From Campanula takesimana (Eukaryota > Streptophyta > Magnoliopsida > Asterales > Campanulaceae): 64,000 bases of DNA. Below are positions 10,719 to 20,770 of this stretch, piece by piece. A program made the position numbers and the translations under genes. Where the stretch lies: positions 682,001 to 746,000 of the forward strand of contig JAOWBW010000181.1 of NCBI GenBank assembly GCA_026119855.1, written 5' to 3'. Numbering within the stretch: the stretch's first letter is position 1; the number at the start of each line of letters is the position of its first letter. The notes beneath the pieces are model-generated. The model was not told the DNA's origin. It saw nothing but the letters and a program-made list of their open reading frames with translations, and ran no database searches.

Positions 10719-11207
10719 ATAGACTAGGTATATGTGATTTTTTGTTTTTGCGCAAGGTATAACTTTTGTGCGCATTTTTGTTTTCTTATTCAAACTTGTA
10801 ATCTGCAACTATTAACATTTCATGTTTTAATGAGAAAATCGCATCATTTGTTCCAAAAAAAACCTTGTTCAATTCAAACTGTTCGTTTGTGGAACAATGA
10901 AAGCATTATTTAAACATCATGCGCATAATCTTAACTGCTCATATTTCTACGCATAATGTTTAAACATTCAGTTTAAACGCATACTTAAACTAAAACTCAT
11001 ATTATTTGTATGCGCTGAATGATATTTCTGTCTTTCCCATATTGTAAGTTAATCTTTTGGATAGACTAGAAATCTATGACATTGGCTAGTGTGTGCATTG
11101 ACTTGAGGCATGATTTACCATTCTCATTTTTATGGACATGTTATTATCAAGTACAATGAATTGCCTTTGTTATAGTAGGTAATGGCATCAATCATTTAGG
11201 GGGAGAT
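10719..11207 (+). other. Sirevirus 3' untranslated region and polypurine tract
   Basis: Non-coding, with further TGCGCA motifs (for example at 10750, 10772 and 10921). It ends in TTAGGGGGAGAT immediately before the LTR start, a typical polypurine tract for second-strand priming. Confidence 0.75.
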
Positions 11208-12648
11208 TGTTGGGTATGCTTATCTCTTAACCCTCCTACTTATGTTAGAATATATTGATACCATTACCTATTAGTATTTTATGGACTTTAGGACCCTATG
11301 TAATAAGTTTAATAACTTCAATTTTTAGCTTAGTCCATTTTATTTTATAGGCTTAGAATATAGGGATTGGAGCAAAAAGGATCGAAGAACTAAGCAAGAC
11401 TGTTGTCTCTGCGCAGGTCTTCTCTGCGCAGGACATCACTGCGTAGGTCTCTCCTGCGCAGCATTCAACCTTGCACAGTTTTCAATGTTTTCAGATTACC
11501 TAACTTGGAAATCGATAAGAAGATGTGCGCTTATTGAAAGTGCTGGGGTATGCAGAAACGACAAAATATGCACACTCAGCATATCCAACGGTGGAGATGC
11601 GCTCAGATGAAATATTTCAAATGAAGACAGCTGTCAACCTTCTAGAAGAATATTTGAATTTTGTCTTCACGCTCTGTCTCCAACGACTACAAAGGACACC
11701 TGCGCACCAATCATATTGTGCCAGCTCATTGTCCTTGCTCTGTCTCCAACGGCTACAAAGGACACCTCCGCACCAATCATATTGTGTCAGCTCATTGTCC
11801 TTGCTCAGAGCACCAACAAATACTTTTAAGCTCTCAGCTATAAAGAGCCTTCTCATCTTCATTTTCAAGTTGCTAGAGTTTGTGCTTACTAAGTATCTTT
11901 GAAGTTCAGAAGATTGCTGCTAAAAAATCCCAGATTCACAAGAACAACCTTCAAACCTTCATACCTTCAAACTCCTGCCCAGATCCTAAGCCTTGTATCA
12001 CCTAGATTTCCTTGTGCTCTTTATCTCATAGATTTATAGAGCCTAGATTTCTGACACACACACACCTCTTGAAGCTTTGATCATATAGATCTTACTTCTT
12101 AAGAAACACCGGTTTAGTCTAGGATTTGTTTTTCATAGCATAGATTTTGATTTGAGTTTTGATTCATTATAATCTTGTAAAAGCTCCTCACATCAATATA
12201 AATCTCTCCATTAGAAAATCCAAGACTAACCATCTTGGTAGAGGACGTAGATCTTTCATCGATCGAACCTCTCCAAATAGCTTGTTCTTTATTCTCGCTA
12301 TTTATTTCCTGCTTAGTTATTTCTGACTTACTACTTTGTTTGATCTTATCAGATTGCTATTATTGCTGCTGTGTTTGTTATTGCTTATTGCCTTAAAATT
12401 CTTTTTATCCAACACTTTAAGCCAAAACTTAGCGCGTGTGTTTTTAGTCTCTGCGCAACTTTCCCTAAGCAGTAGCTGCTTAAATTTCTGCTGTGCATTT
12501 CACACTCTCTCTGCGCGCTATACTTATCTTATTTGAGAACTGTGCGCATAAGCTATTGCTTTGCAAAAGGGTTTGAAAAGAATTTTTAAAACGCTATTCA
12601 CCCCCCTCTAGCGATTTTCATACCCTTGTTGCCCCTTTGGGACCAACA
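11208..12648 (+). repeat. Sirevirus-like 3' LTR (complete)
   Basis: A 1441 bp LTR from TGTTGGGTATGC to GGACCAACA. It carries several TGCGCA sites clustered at 11409-11460, and a two-unit 66 bp tandem repeat at 11671-11802. Its last 402 bp match window positions 1-402. It is followed by the duplicated flank rather than a second TSD-bounded site within view. Confidence 0.85.
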
Positions 12649-12832
12649 CATGTGATCTTATTAACTTAGTATCTCAATCTTTCACGATCAGATAGTTAGT
12701 TTCAGTCAAGATGTCCAGTCGTCAGGATGTAAAGTGAACATGTAGAACTAACATGTAAAATGTAAGACGTAAACTCAAGCTGTTATCTCCAGGATGTAGA
12801 TGTAGTGCTGCGAGATTTTTCACCCCAGACAT

Positions 12833-13446
12833 TGTTGGGTTGTGGAGACCAAACCTAGTAGGAAAAGGAAATTAAATTTGAGTCATATAAGGATTTAATG
12901 GGATTCCTTGTTTGACTATGTTGGAATTTAATTTTCCTTGGGATTCCTTGTTTAAGTGGAACTAGGAATTTAATTATTTTGGGTTTCCTACTTAGTTTAG
13001 GTTTTGGACGTGTTGCCTATATAAACCAAGTGATGGCCATAAACATTGTGTACACGAGAAAAATAGCCAGAGAGAATCTGTGAATCACAAAGAGAGCCAA
13101 GTGAGTGCTAGCCCTTGGGGGGTGCCCTTAGGGGCATTCCATGGATGGGTTGAAGCATGTCTAGGGTGAGATGTGTGATGGGAGTGTTTACATGGAGAGG
13201 TTATCTCCTTGGTATATAGAGCAGTAGGCTTTATTGTAAACAGACACAGATTATGGTATTAGTGAAATATCCTGGCTTGACAGTGCCCCCAGATGTAGTC
13301 ATTGTTGTTGACGAACTGGGTTAACAAATATTGTGTTCTTTTCTTGTTGATTACTTTCATATTATTCGTATGCATGGTTGTTGTGTCTCACCATTATCAG
13401 AATTGTATGGGCATGAACTGCACAGATATACCACAATTCCCCAACA
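12833..13446 (+). mobile_element. Copia-type solo LTR with empty-site proof
   Basis: A 614 bp insertion from TGTTGGGTTGTGG to CCACAATTCCCCAACA, flanked by GACAT at 12828-12832 and 13447-13451. Copy A has a single GACAT (593-597) and no insert. Internal sequence around 13267-13335 resembles the R/U5 region of the copia LTRs at 17262, 49783 and 52630, so it is a distant relative of that family. It was inserted after the tandem duplication. Confidence 0.9.
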
Positions 13447-13621
13447 GACATCAATAATATTTGAGTCTCTCATATCAATTATATCTCTCCATGAATGATT
13501 GGCTCCGACTATCTCTTTCTCTAGTCTTTAACAAAAAGGAATTGCAAATGGGTTTGCAAGTGAAAGTTACATGGTTGTGACTTTTGACATGAGAGGGGTT
13601 GGGTAGTCAAGTGTTCCCTTA

Positions 13622-13951
13622 TAGGGATGGCCAAACCGAACCGGACCCGGACCGGAGAAGCACGGAACCAGAGCAAACCGGTGAATAAACCGGAACCGGA
13701 GTAACCGGAACCGCCATTCATCCTGGCCGGTTACGGTTCAAATAAATGGCGAACCGGACCGGAACCGAAACTGGACCGAAAATCCCTTGTTTTTCAATAA
13801 TTTTAAAAGGGGGGGACCGGAACCGGCACCTAACCGGAACCGGATTGTGCGAACCGGAACCAGAACCGGAACCGGGGTAAGCACGGGACGGTTCAGGGTC
13901 ACATATATGCCGAACCGGAACCGGGCCCGGAATCGGTTTTGGCCATCCCTA
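13622..13951. mobile_element. hAT-type MITE (copy B)
   Basis: Ends TAGGGATGGCCAAA and TTTTGGCCATCCCTA with TSD TTCCCTTA at 13614-13621 and 13952-13959. It is the duplicated counterpart of 768-1065, with extra CCGGAACC-type units inside. Confidence 0.9.
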
Positions 13952-14529
13952 TTCCCTTACTGGGTTTCAAGAAATCAAAGATGTGATTGCTGTTTGCAAT
14001 TGGGTTATAAGAATCTATACACTGACAGGATATTATTAGTGGGTTCTTCTGCAGGTACTTTTTTTGGTCCAAATTTCTTGTCTTTTTGAAGTACTTGGGA
14101 TCAAGGGTTAATTGGTGTTAGAATGATGATAATGAAGCACATGACTTTGATTGATTATTATTTTTGTAGTGAGGAAGATCCCTTTCTAATAGATAGCTAT
14201 CCTACTTGTTGGTGGGGGTAAGAATTGAACTACAAAGTTCAGATTGGCTGTTTCATTTAGTAATTATTCAGAGCAGATTTGTTTGTGGAGTAGACTGTTT
14301 TGGACTTCAGTGATAATAATTGGAAACGTTTCTTTTTTTTTTTACTGATGTACTTGCAAATGGGTAAATATAATTTCGTGTGAAATAAATGTTGTGATAG
14401 TTGTGCTTATGCTATTTTAGGAATTGACTGCTGGAACTCTTTGCTTAAATTTATTGAGATTGTGTGGAGAAATTTTCATGCAGTACATCTTCCTTTTTTT
14501 TAATCCAAAATCGAGTCCTGAAAACTATA

Positions 14530-14783
14530 CTCTCTTTGTCCCATAACAAACCACTCATTTCATTTTAGGAACGGTGATAAGGAAAAGTGTTTTAAAAGCA
14601 GGTATTGTGAGTACGAAGTAGAGAGAAAGTGGTAGGAAATAGTAAGTAAAAAGTTGTTGTGAATATGGCAAGTGGATCCCATCAATATAGAAATACTATA
14701 AAATTTCCATTTAAGATAAATGAGACTTTCCAATGGGACGCCCAAAATGGCAAAATGGGTCATTGTTATGGGACGGGAGGGAG
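14530..14783. mobile_element. Stowaway MITE
   Basis: 254 bp, CTCTCTTTGTCCCATAACAA to TTATGGGACGGGAGGGAG, flanked by TA on both sides. It is intact here and truncated in copy A at 1645-1790. Confidence 0.85.
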
Positions 14784-15465
14784 TATATGCTTCCTCATGT
14801 TGGAAAAATGTGTAAAAGCGTGAAGGAAATTACGCGCGCTTCCTTAGAAAATCCGTTTGTCGGTTTTAAAGATTAATGTGGATTATTATTTCCTACATGT
14901 TAATAGTAAATTGGTATGTCCAATTTAAAAATTGGATATATAGGAAATTGAATGCTTAAAAACGAATGGGTAAGTTGGGAAGTGGGTAAGTATCCCATAT
15001 GGAAAAGGAAGGGAAAAAGGCTTCCAAGGTTCCTTGTTTAGAAGGGCATCCCAAAAGAGAAATGAGGGAAATAATGTTCTAAGACCATTGGTGGGCAAAG
15101 TTAAGTTAACTTGTCCCACATTGGTTTAAAATAAAAGTTTGGACTTGTTTAAATACAACTAGAGTTGCACCCGTGCGTTGCACGGGCCAATATTTTGTTG
15201 AATTATTGAAGATGTAAATGAGAATTATTTCGTAGTATCACCTATTTGTGTTGAATCACAGTGTATAAGTGTATTAGGAGGAGATAATGGAATAAGATAT
15301 ATATAAAACCTAAAAATATGGGAATCAAATTATAGAGCACATTTACAATGTTGATATGTAGTCATGTAAAGCTTAAAGTAACAAATTTATTACATGAAGG
15401 ATTGCATTGGGTGGAATAAGTTGTTACACTATTGAAGAATGTCCTTCAACGAACTTAATACAATA
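14784..15465. other. AT-rich spacer with one GC hairpin
   Basis: No convincing gene. At 15170-15186 lies the small inverted repeat CCCGTGCGTTGCACGGG, a motif I have seen near ends of dispersed plant repeats but cannot assign. Confidence 0.4.
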
Positions 15466-15724
15466 CTCCCTCCGTCCCAGCTCACTTGAGATTTTTTGAT
15501 CAAAACTGGTCAATTTAAGGTCGGTTTGACCAACACTTTATAGAAATATTTATGTTCCAAAAAAAATTTAAAAAATTGTTATTGAGAGGATTTTTAATGG
15601 TGATCATTTTACATTTTTTTTATTTTTATTTGGATCATAAATATTTTTATAAAGTGTTGGTCAAACTGACCTTAAGTTGACCAGTTTTGGTCAAAAAATC
15701 TCAAGTGAGCTGGGACAGAGGGAG
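15466..15724. mobile_element. Stowaway MITE
   Basis: 259 bp, CTCCCTCCGTCCCAGCTCAC to GTGAGCTGGGACAGAGGGAG, TA on both sides. The whole element folds into one long imperfect hairpin, including the internal pair around TTGACCAACACTTTATA. Confidence 0.9.
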
Positions 15725-16375
15725 TATGTTTAAATCTTGAGATTTATATGGTTGAAATATTTGTAACATTAAATTGTTCCGCAAAGCCATTTCCATTAAT
15801 TTTCTTCAACTTTTTCCCGCCAACAAAACCCTGTTAATGTTGATTGAAAAGTTAATAAGTCTCCAAAGTAAATTAATGAGTAACGGTTGGGCTTTCTTCA
15901 GTATAAGTTAATGAGTAACGACGGAAACTGTACACATTAGAGCTAACAGACTTGTATTTTGGTCGTCGTAGTTGTACTATCTGTAGAGTCGGTGGGATAC
16001 TCTTCGATACTGATAAACTTTTTGTACCCATCGCGACGTATTTTAATGTCCAACACATGATGTGGTCCAGTCCTTGTACCATGATGTATTTTAACTTTGA
16101 AAAACGCTTCAAACCCAACAATTGTGGTGATTATAGGTGGGAAAATCTAGAACATGACATAAATTAAGAGGTTAACAAAAGGTAATAGAAAAGGAAATTC
16201 GGTAAGCATATCCTCAACAGTTTATGAAAAAGGGACAAACATTTTTTATCCCATAGCGAGAAATGTGCAGTTGAAGTGCCGTCGATTACTTTGATGATGA
16301 CATTGTATCTGCCACACACAGCTGACATCAATAATACAGTAATATTTTGTTTTTTTTTTGTAATAAAATAATATA
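15725..16375. other. Spacer, nothing recognised
   Basis: AT-rich sequence between two Stowaway elements. Short open frames overlap on both strands around 15870-16170, with no recognised motif or codon pattern. Confidence 0.4.
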
Positions 16376-16652
16376 CTCCCTCCGTCCCACCTCACTTGAT
16401 ACCCAAGAGGTGGGCATAATAACTAAGGAAAAAGAATAAAATAAAGAAAATGTGTGGTAGAAAATAGAGAGAATAAGTGGGGTAAAAAGTAGTGTTGGTT
16501 GAATACATTAAGTGGTGGAAAATGAAGAGTGTGAATGAGTGGTGGGGTAGAGTAAATATAAATTATAAGAAGTAGGCTATTTTGGGAAGTGTCAAGTGAG
16601 CTGGGACGGACCAAAATGGAAATAAGTGTCAAGTGAGCTGGGACGGAGGGAG
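16376..16652. mobile_element. Stowaway MITE with repeated 3' terminus
   Basis: 277 bp, CTCCCTCCGTCCCACC to GAGCTGGGACGGAGGGAG, TA on both sides. The right terminal segment occurs twice in tandem (GTCAAGTGAGCTGGGACGGA), separated by CCAAAATGGAAATAA. Confidence 0.85.
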
Positions 16653-16843
16653 TATATCATGAGGAAGTAGATTTACATATATTATCACATACTTGAACCT
16701 TGTATCCGTAAAATCACTACAACTCATGCAATAGAGTGAGCCATTTACATAATTCATTTTTCTTAGCACATTGTGTGCAAGTAACAAAGTACCAACAACA
16801 GTCAGTCGGAACGTAGTCTACTTTGCAATAAATCCAAACCCTT

Positions 16844-17209
16844 CGATGGAGATGAAGCTGCATAGCTTTCATGGTTATATGTCTCTTTTAATAATTATTT
16901 TCTTTTAATAATGTTTCCTTTATCTTCTAGCATTTGGTATTCCCTCCAACCTACTGAAAGGTCATTCATTGCTCCTGATACTCGTTCAAGTACCATGAAC
17001 ATCAGTTGAAGAGGTTTATTTTATCTAGTTTAAATAGAGAGAAGGTCTGTATTGTTAAGGGAGAGATGTTTATGAAATAATTTTTACAGAACAAGAGTTC
17101 TTGTTTCAGCACTTTACCGGGTATTCTTTGAATCAACGGAATTGTGTTGCTTTCTTTTCATTGTATCGTAGGTGTTTTGTTGGTGACGTATACGCTACGC
17201 TGTGCGTCA
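16844..17209 (+). repeat. CRM-like 5' LTR
   Basis: 366 bp, matching 38925-39280. The expected TGATGG start reads CGATGG here, and the end GTGACGTATACGC..GCGTCA has a small internal expansion compared with the 3' LTR. The primer site follows at 17212. Confidence 0.85.
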
Positions 17210-17241
17210 GGTGGTATCAGTTTCTGTCTACGATCCTCACC

Positions 17242-18840
17242 ATGCCGCCTCGCCGACATCATGTTGGAATAGAGATCTTCTAAGAAACAAAGAGAAGGTC
17301 AAACTGGCGGACACACCAAGCGGGCGCCTGGTATACACCAGGCGGGCGCTCCAGTGGGCAGCGAGTTCGCGGATTCTGAAGGTTTAATTCAGGCGGGCGC
17401 CTGACCTACCCTAGGCGAGCGCTCGGTACTCCGATGGGAATTCGGGAAATAGCAGTTTTGATGGGATTTCTCTTATGTTTAGGTCTTATTCTAGGTTTGC
17501 TATATAAACAATGTTCCGCCTCCATACTCATGAGAACTCATATTTTACATATTACAGTGCAAGATCCTGGCTTGGTATTGCCCCCAGACGTAGTCAAACA
17601 TATTGACGAACTGGGTAAACAATTTCTTGTGTTCCTTTGTCTTTTGCTTTGTTTCAATATTTCTTGTGCTTGTTTGTGGTGCTGTGTTTTCTTGCGATTT
17701 GCTTGGGTGTTGGAGGGGCTTTTCCACAAAACATCACACAGATGCCCATCAGGACAACGACCATCATCACGAACGTCTTGAATTGTTAACCCGTGAGTTT
17801 GCTCAGTTGCGCACTACCCAGGAGACAATTTTGGAGATGTTGCAGGCCCAACCACAGGTTAATCAGGGGCATCCTCGTCATGCCAACCGTGCTGAGCAAC
17901 CGCAGTCCCCAATTACCTCTGATGATGATGCCACCATTGACAACCCCTTTGCACCTATGGCGGCTAGGAATAACCGTCATATTGACAGCGCTCGTCATTG
18001 GGGATCCGGTTTGAAAGTGGAAATACCAGAATCTCATGGCAGCCTTGATGCAGATGAATTTTTGGATTGGTTAGCAAACGTGGAAGAGATTTTAGAGTAC
18101 AAGGAAGTTCCTGAAGATAGGAAAGTGGCATTAGTGTGTACTCGCTTACGGGGTCGAGCTTCAGCATGGTGGAAACAACTAAGACTCTGCGTTTTCGCCA
18201 AGGGAAAGATAAACTAATGTCTTGGTACAAATTCACCCAGAAATTGAAGCGTGAATTTCTTCCTTTCAATTATTCTCGCACTCTATACCAGCGGCTGCAA
18301 AATTTAAAACAAGGGACGCGATCTGTTGATGCATATTCTGAAGAATTTTATCAGCTGCTTGCACGGAACGAGGTGTTTGAATCACAAGATCAGCTAGTAT
18401 CACGCGCTACATGGGTGGACATCGATTGCCTTTTCAAGATACATTAAACTTAATGTCTCCAGCAACAGTGTCTGAGGCTCACCAACGGCAGTAGTTTTGG
18501 AGAAACAGTTTGCTCGTCGTGCAATTCCTTCTACCACACCCTTGGACTCTCGTCTCGCAGCTGGTCATGGCAAGCAACCAGCTCCAACCCAACGTACCAC
18601 CATAACACCTGGTGCTGCGTCCACACTTTGACCTGGACCATGCTTCTTTTGTGGGGAATATGGCCATCGCCAGGCCACTTGTCCAAAAATTACTGGAAAT
18701 CGAGGCCTTGTTATTGATGAAATACATGCAGATGCAAGTAAGTATTCTGGACCTCCAGTTTTTGATTCTGAAACTACGACATTGGCAAGCGAAGAAATAC
18801 TTTCAGGTGATGTTGGTTAGTCATTAGTTTTGCGTCGTAC
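17242..18840 (+). pseudogene. CRM-like gag (interrupted, frameshifted)
   Basis: The ATG at 17242 (MPPRR) is followed after a few codons by a 470 bp solo LTR. Removing the LTR and one TSD copy restores the frame. Gag then runs from 17737: a His/Asp-rich N-terminus, a central gag region with RLRGRASAWWKQLR, a frameshift near 18185, and a second stretch (FTQKLKREFLPFNYSRTLYQ) typical of Ty3/gypsy gag. Another shift lies near 18400 and a TGA at 18629-18631. A zinc knuckle, CFFCGEYGHRQATC (C-x2-C-x4-H-x4-C), is encoded at about 18641-18682. Gag would coat genomic RNA in cytoplasmic virus-like particles; this copy cannot make a complete one. Confidence 0.75.
17262..17731 (+). mobile_element. Copia-family solo LTR in CRM-like gag
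   Basis: 470 bp, TGTTGGAATAGAG to TTTTCCACAAAA, TSD CATCA at 17257-17261 and 17732-17736. It belongs to the family of the LTRs at 49783-50318 and 52630-53178. It has a TATATAAACAATG box near 17502. A GC-rich palindromic cluster (GCGGGCGCC and AGGCGGGCGC type units) lies at 17320-17420. Confidence 0.9.
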
Positions 18841-20583
18841 ATTTTTGGCACCAAAACTTGATGCACAACTTATACAACGTCATAATATTTTTGAATCCAC
18901 ATGCACTATTAAGGGGAAAGTGTGTCGATTTATCATTGACTCTGGTTCATGAGAGAATGTGATAGCTGCAGATGCTGTTGACAAGCTTTCTCTATCCACT
19001 GAATTGCACCCTCACCCATATCATTTGGCATGGCTCCAACGTGGCACTTCTATCACCGTTGATCGTAGGGTGTTGATATCCTTCTCTGTTGGGTCAAAAT
19101 ATACTGATACTGTTTGGTGTGATGTTGTCCCTATGGATGCATGCCACCTTCTTTTAGGACGGCCATGGCAATTCGATAGAAAAGTGGTTCATAACAGTCG
19201 TCTCAATACTTACAGTTTCATGCTGGGAGATGTAAGGTTTGTCTTGGTCCCTCCAATTCCCTGTGTACCAATACCTAATCATGCTTCCAATCAAGATGGA
19301 AATGTTGTTTTATTATCTTATAAGGCTTTCATGCAAGAGATAACATCTGCTTCCAATGTGTATCTACTTTTGGGGCACGATACTTCAACCGAAACAATTC
19401 ATCCAGCAACAGTTCAGCCATTGTTGAATGAATTCTCCGATATTTACCAGACAGAATTGCCATCGGGTCTCCCTCCTCTCCGTGATATCCAACACCAAAT
19501 TGATTTGATTCCTGGTGCTTCATTACCCAATCGCCCATATTACCGTATGAGTCCAGTGGAACACGAAGAACTTCGGCGACAAGTTGAAGAACTATTAGGT
19601 AAAGGCCATGTTCGTGAAAGCCTGTGTCCATGTGCTGTACCTGCTTTACTAGTTCCAAAAAAGATGGGGGTGTGTGTTGATAGTAGGGCAGTAAATAAGA
19701 TAACAATGCGGTATCATTTTCCAATTCCGAGATTAGATGATTTACTTGATCAACTTGGTGGAGCTATTATATTTAGTAAGCTGGATTTAAAGAGTGGATA
19801 TCATCAAATCCGTATTCGCCCGGGTGATGAATGGAAAACTGCGTTCAAAACGCGTGAGGGACTTTTTGAATGGTTAGTGATGCCTTTTGGGTTGTCGAAT
19901 GCCCCAAGTACATTCATGCGTGTCATGAATCAGGCCTTACGTCCATTGATTGGAAGTCGTTTATTTCGATGACATCCTCGTCTACAGCAAGTCTGTTTCA
20001 GATCATCTTGGCCATCTTCGCTCGGTTTTGCAAATTCTTAAGTCAGGAAAATTTTATGCTTCACCCACTAAGTGTTCATTTCTTACTGATTCAGTTTTGT
20101 TTTTAGGGTATCAAATTTCAGCTAATGGCATCAGTGTTGACCAAGCAAAAGTGGCAGTGGTGCAGGCTTGGCCAACGCCTAATTCAATAACAGAAGCTCG
20201 AAGTTTTCATGGCCTTGCGTCGTTTTATAGGAGATTTATTCCTCACTTCAGCACCATAATGGCGCCGATCACTGACACATTGCATGGAAAATCATTTTCT
20301 TGGACTCCCGCTGCGGATGCTGCCTTTCACAATATAAAAAATCAACTTACATCAGCCCCGCTTCTAATATTGCCAAAGTCGGGATTGGGGCAGTCTTAAG
20401 TCAGCAGGGACGTCCAGTCGCCTATTTCAGTGAGAAAATTACTGGTGCACGCTCTCGATATTCCACCTATGACCTTGAATTTTATTCAGTTGTGCGGGCA
20501 GTGCACCATTGGCGTCATTACTTATTTCATCGTGAGTTTGTACTCTTCACAGATCACGAAGCACTCAAATACTCGCTGGCCAA
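18841..20583 (+). pseudogene. CRM-like protease, reverse transcriptase and RNase H (N-part)
   Basis: Protease: the IIDSGS active site is followed at once by TGA (18950-18952). RT is open from about 18959 to 19972: LPSGLPPLRDIQHQIDL, VPALLVPKKMGVCVDSRAVN and KLDLKSGYHQIRIRP. A frameshift at about 19955 precedes the catalytic VVYFDDILVYS, so the YFDD box is intact but out of frame. RT/RNase H connection text follows (ANGISVDQAKVAVVQAWPTP). Codons around 20385 appear deleted before RNase H resumes (IGAVLSQQGRPVAYFSEKIT, LFTDHEALKYS). At 20584 a solo LTR interrupts RNase H; coding resumes at 28167. Confidence 0.8.
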
Positions 20584-20770
20584 GATTCTGATGGAGATCA
20601 ACATATTAGAGATAATTTTAGGTTTTTATTTTAATTATTTTCTATTTAATTGTAATTTTCGAAATTATATTTAGATAGGTTTTAATTTCATGTTTAAAAG
20701 TAGATTTAAGCTTTATTTTGTTATTTTGAGACTCTATTAGGTTACTATATAGGTTAGAAGTATTTCTAGA

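Larger units (their letters stand above)
1791..14675. repeat. Tandem duplication unit (right-hand copy, about 12.9 kb)
   Basis: The right end (12248-14675) repeats 1-1790 in the same order: LTR end, flank, hAT MITE and half a Stowaway MITE. The junction at 1790/1791 joins the middle of a MITE to the middle of a pol gene, with no extended homology. The simplest reading is an end-joining tandem duplication of a block running from inside pol to inside the MITE. The left copy would continue outside the window. Confidence 0.7.
12649..14675. repeat. Duplicated flank, copy B
   Basis: Matches 403-1790 with scattered substitutions. It differs by a 614 bp solo LTR inserted at 12833. It continues through the rest of the Stowaway MITE at the point where copy A is cut, so copy B shows the ancestral right side of the breakpoint. 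Confidence 0.85.
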
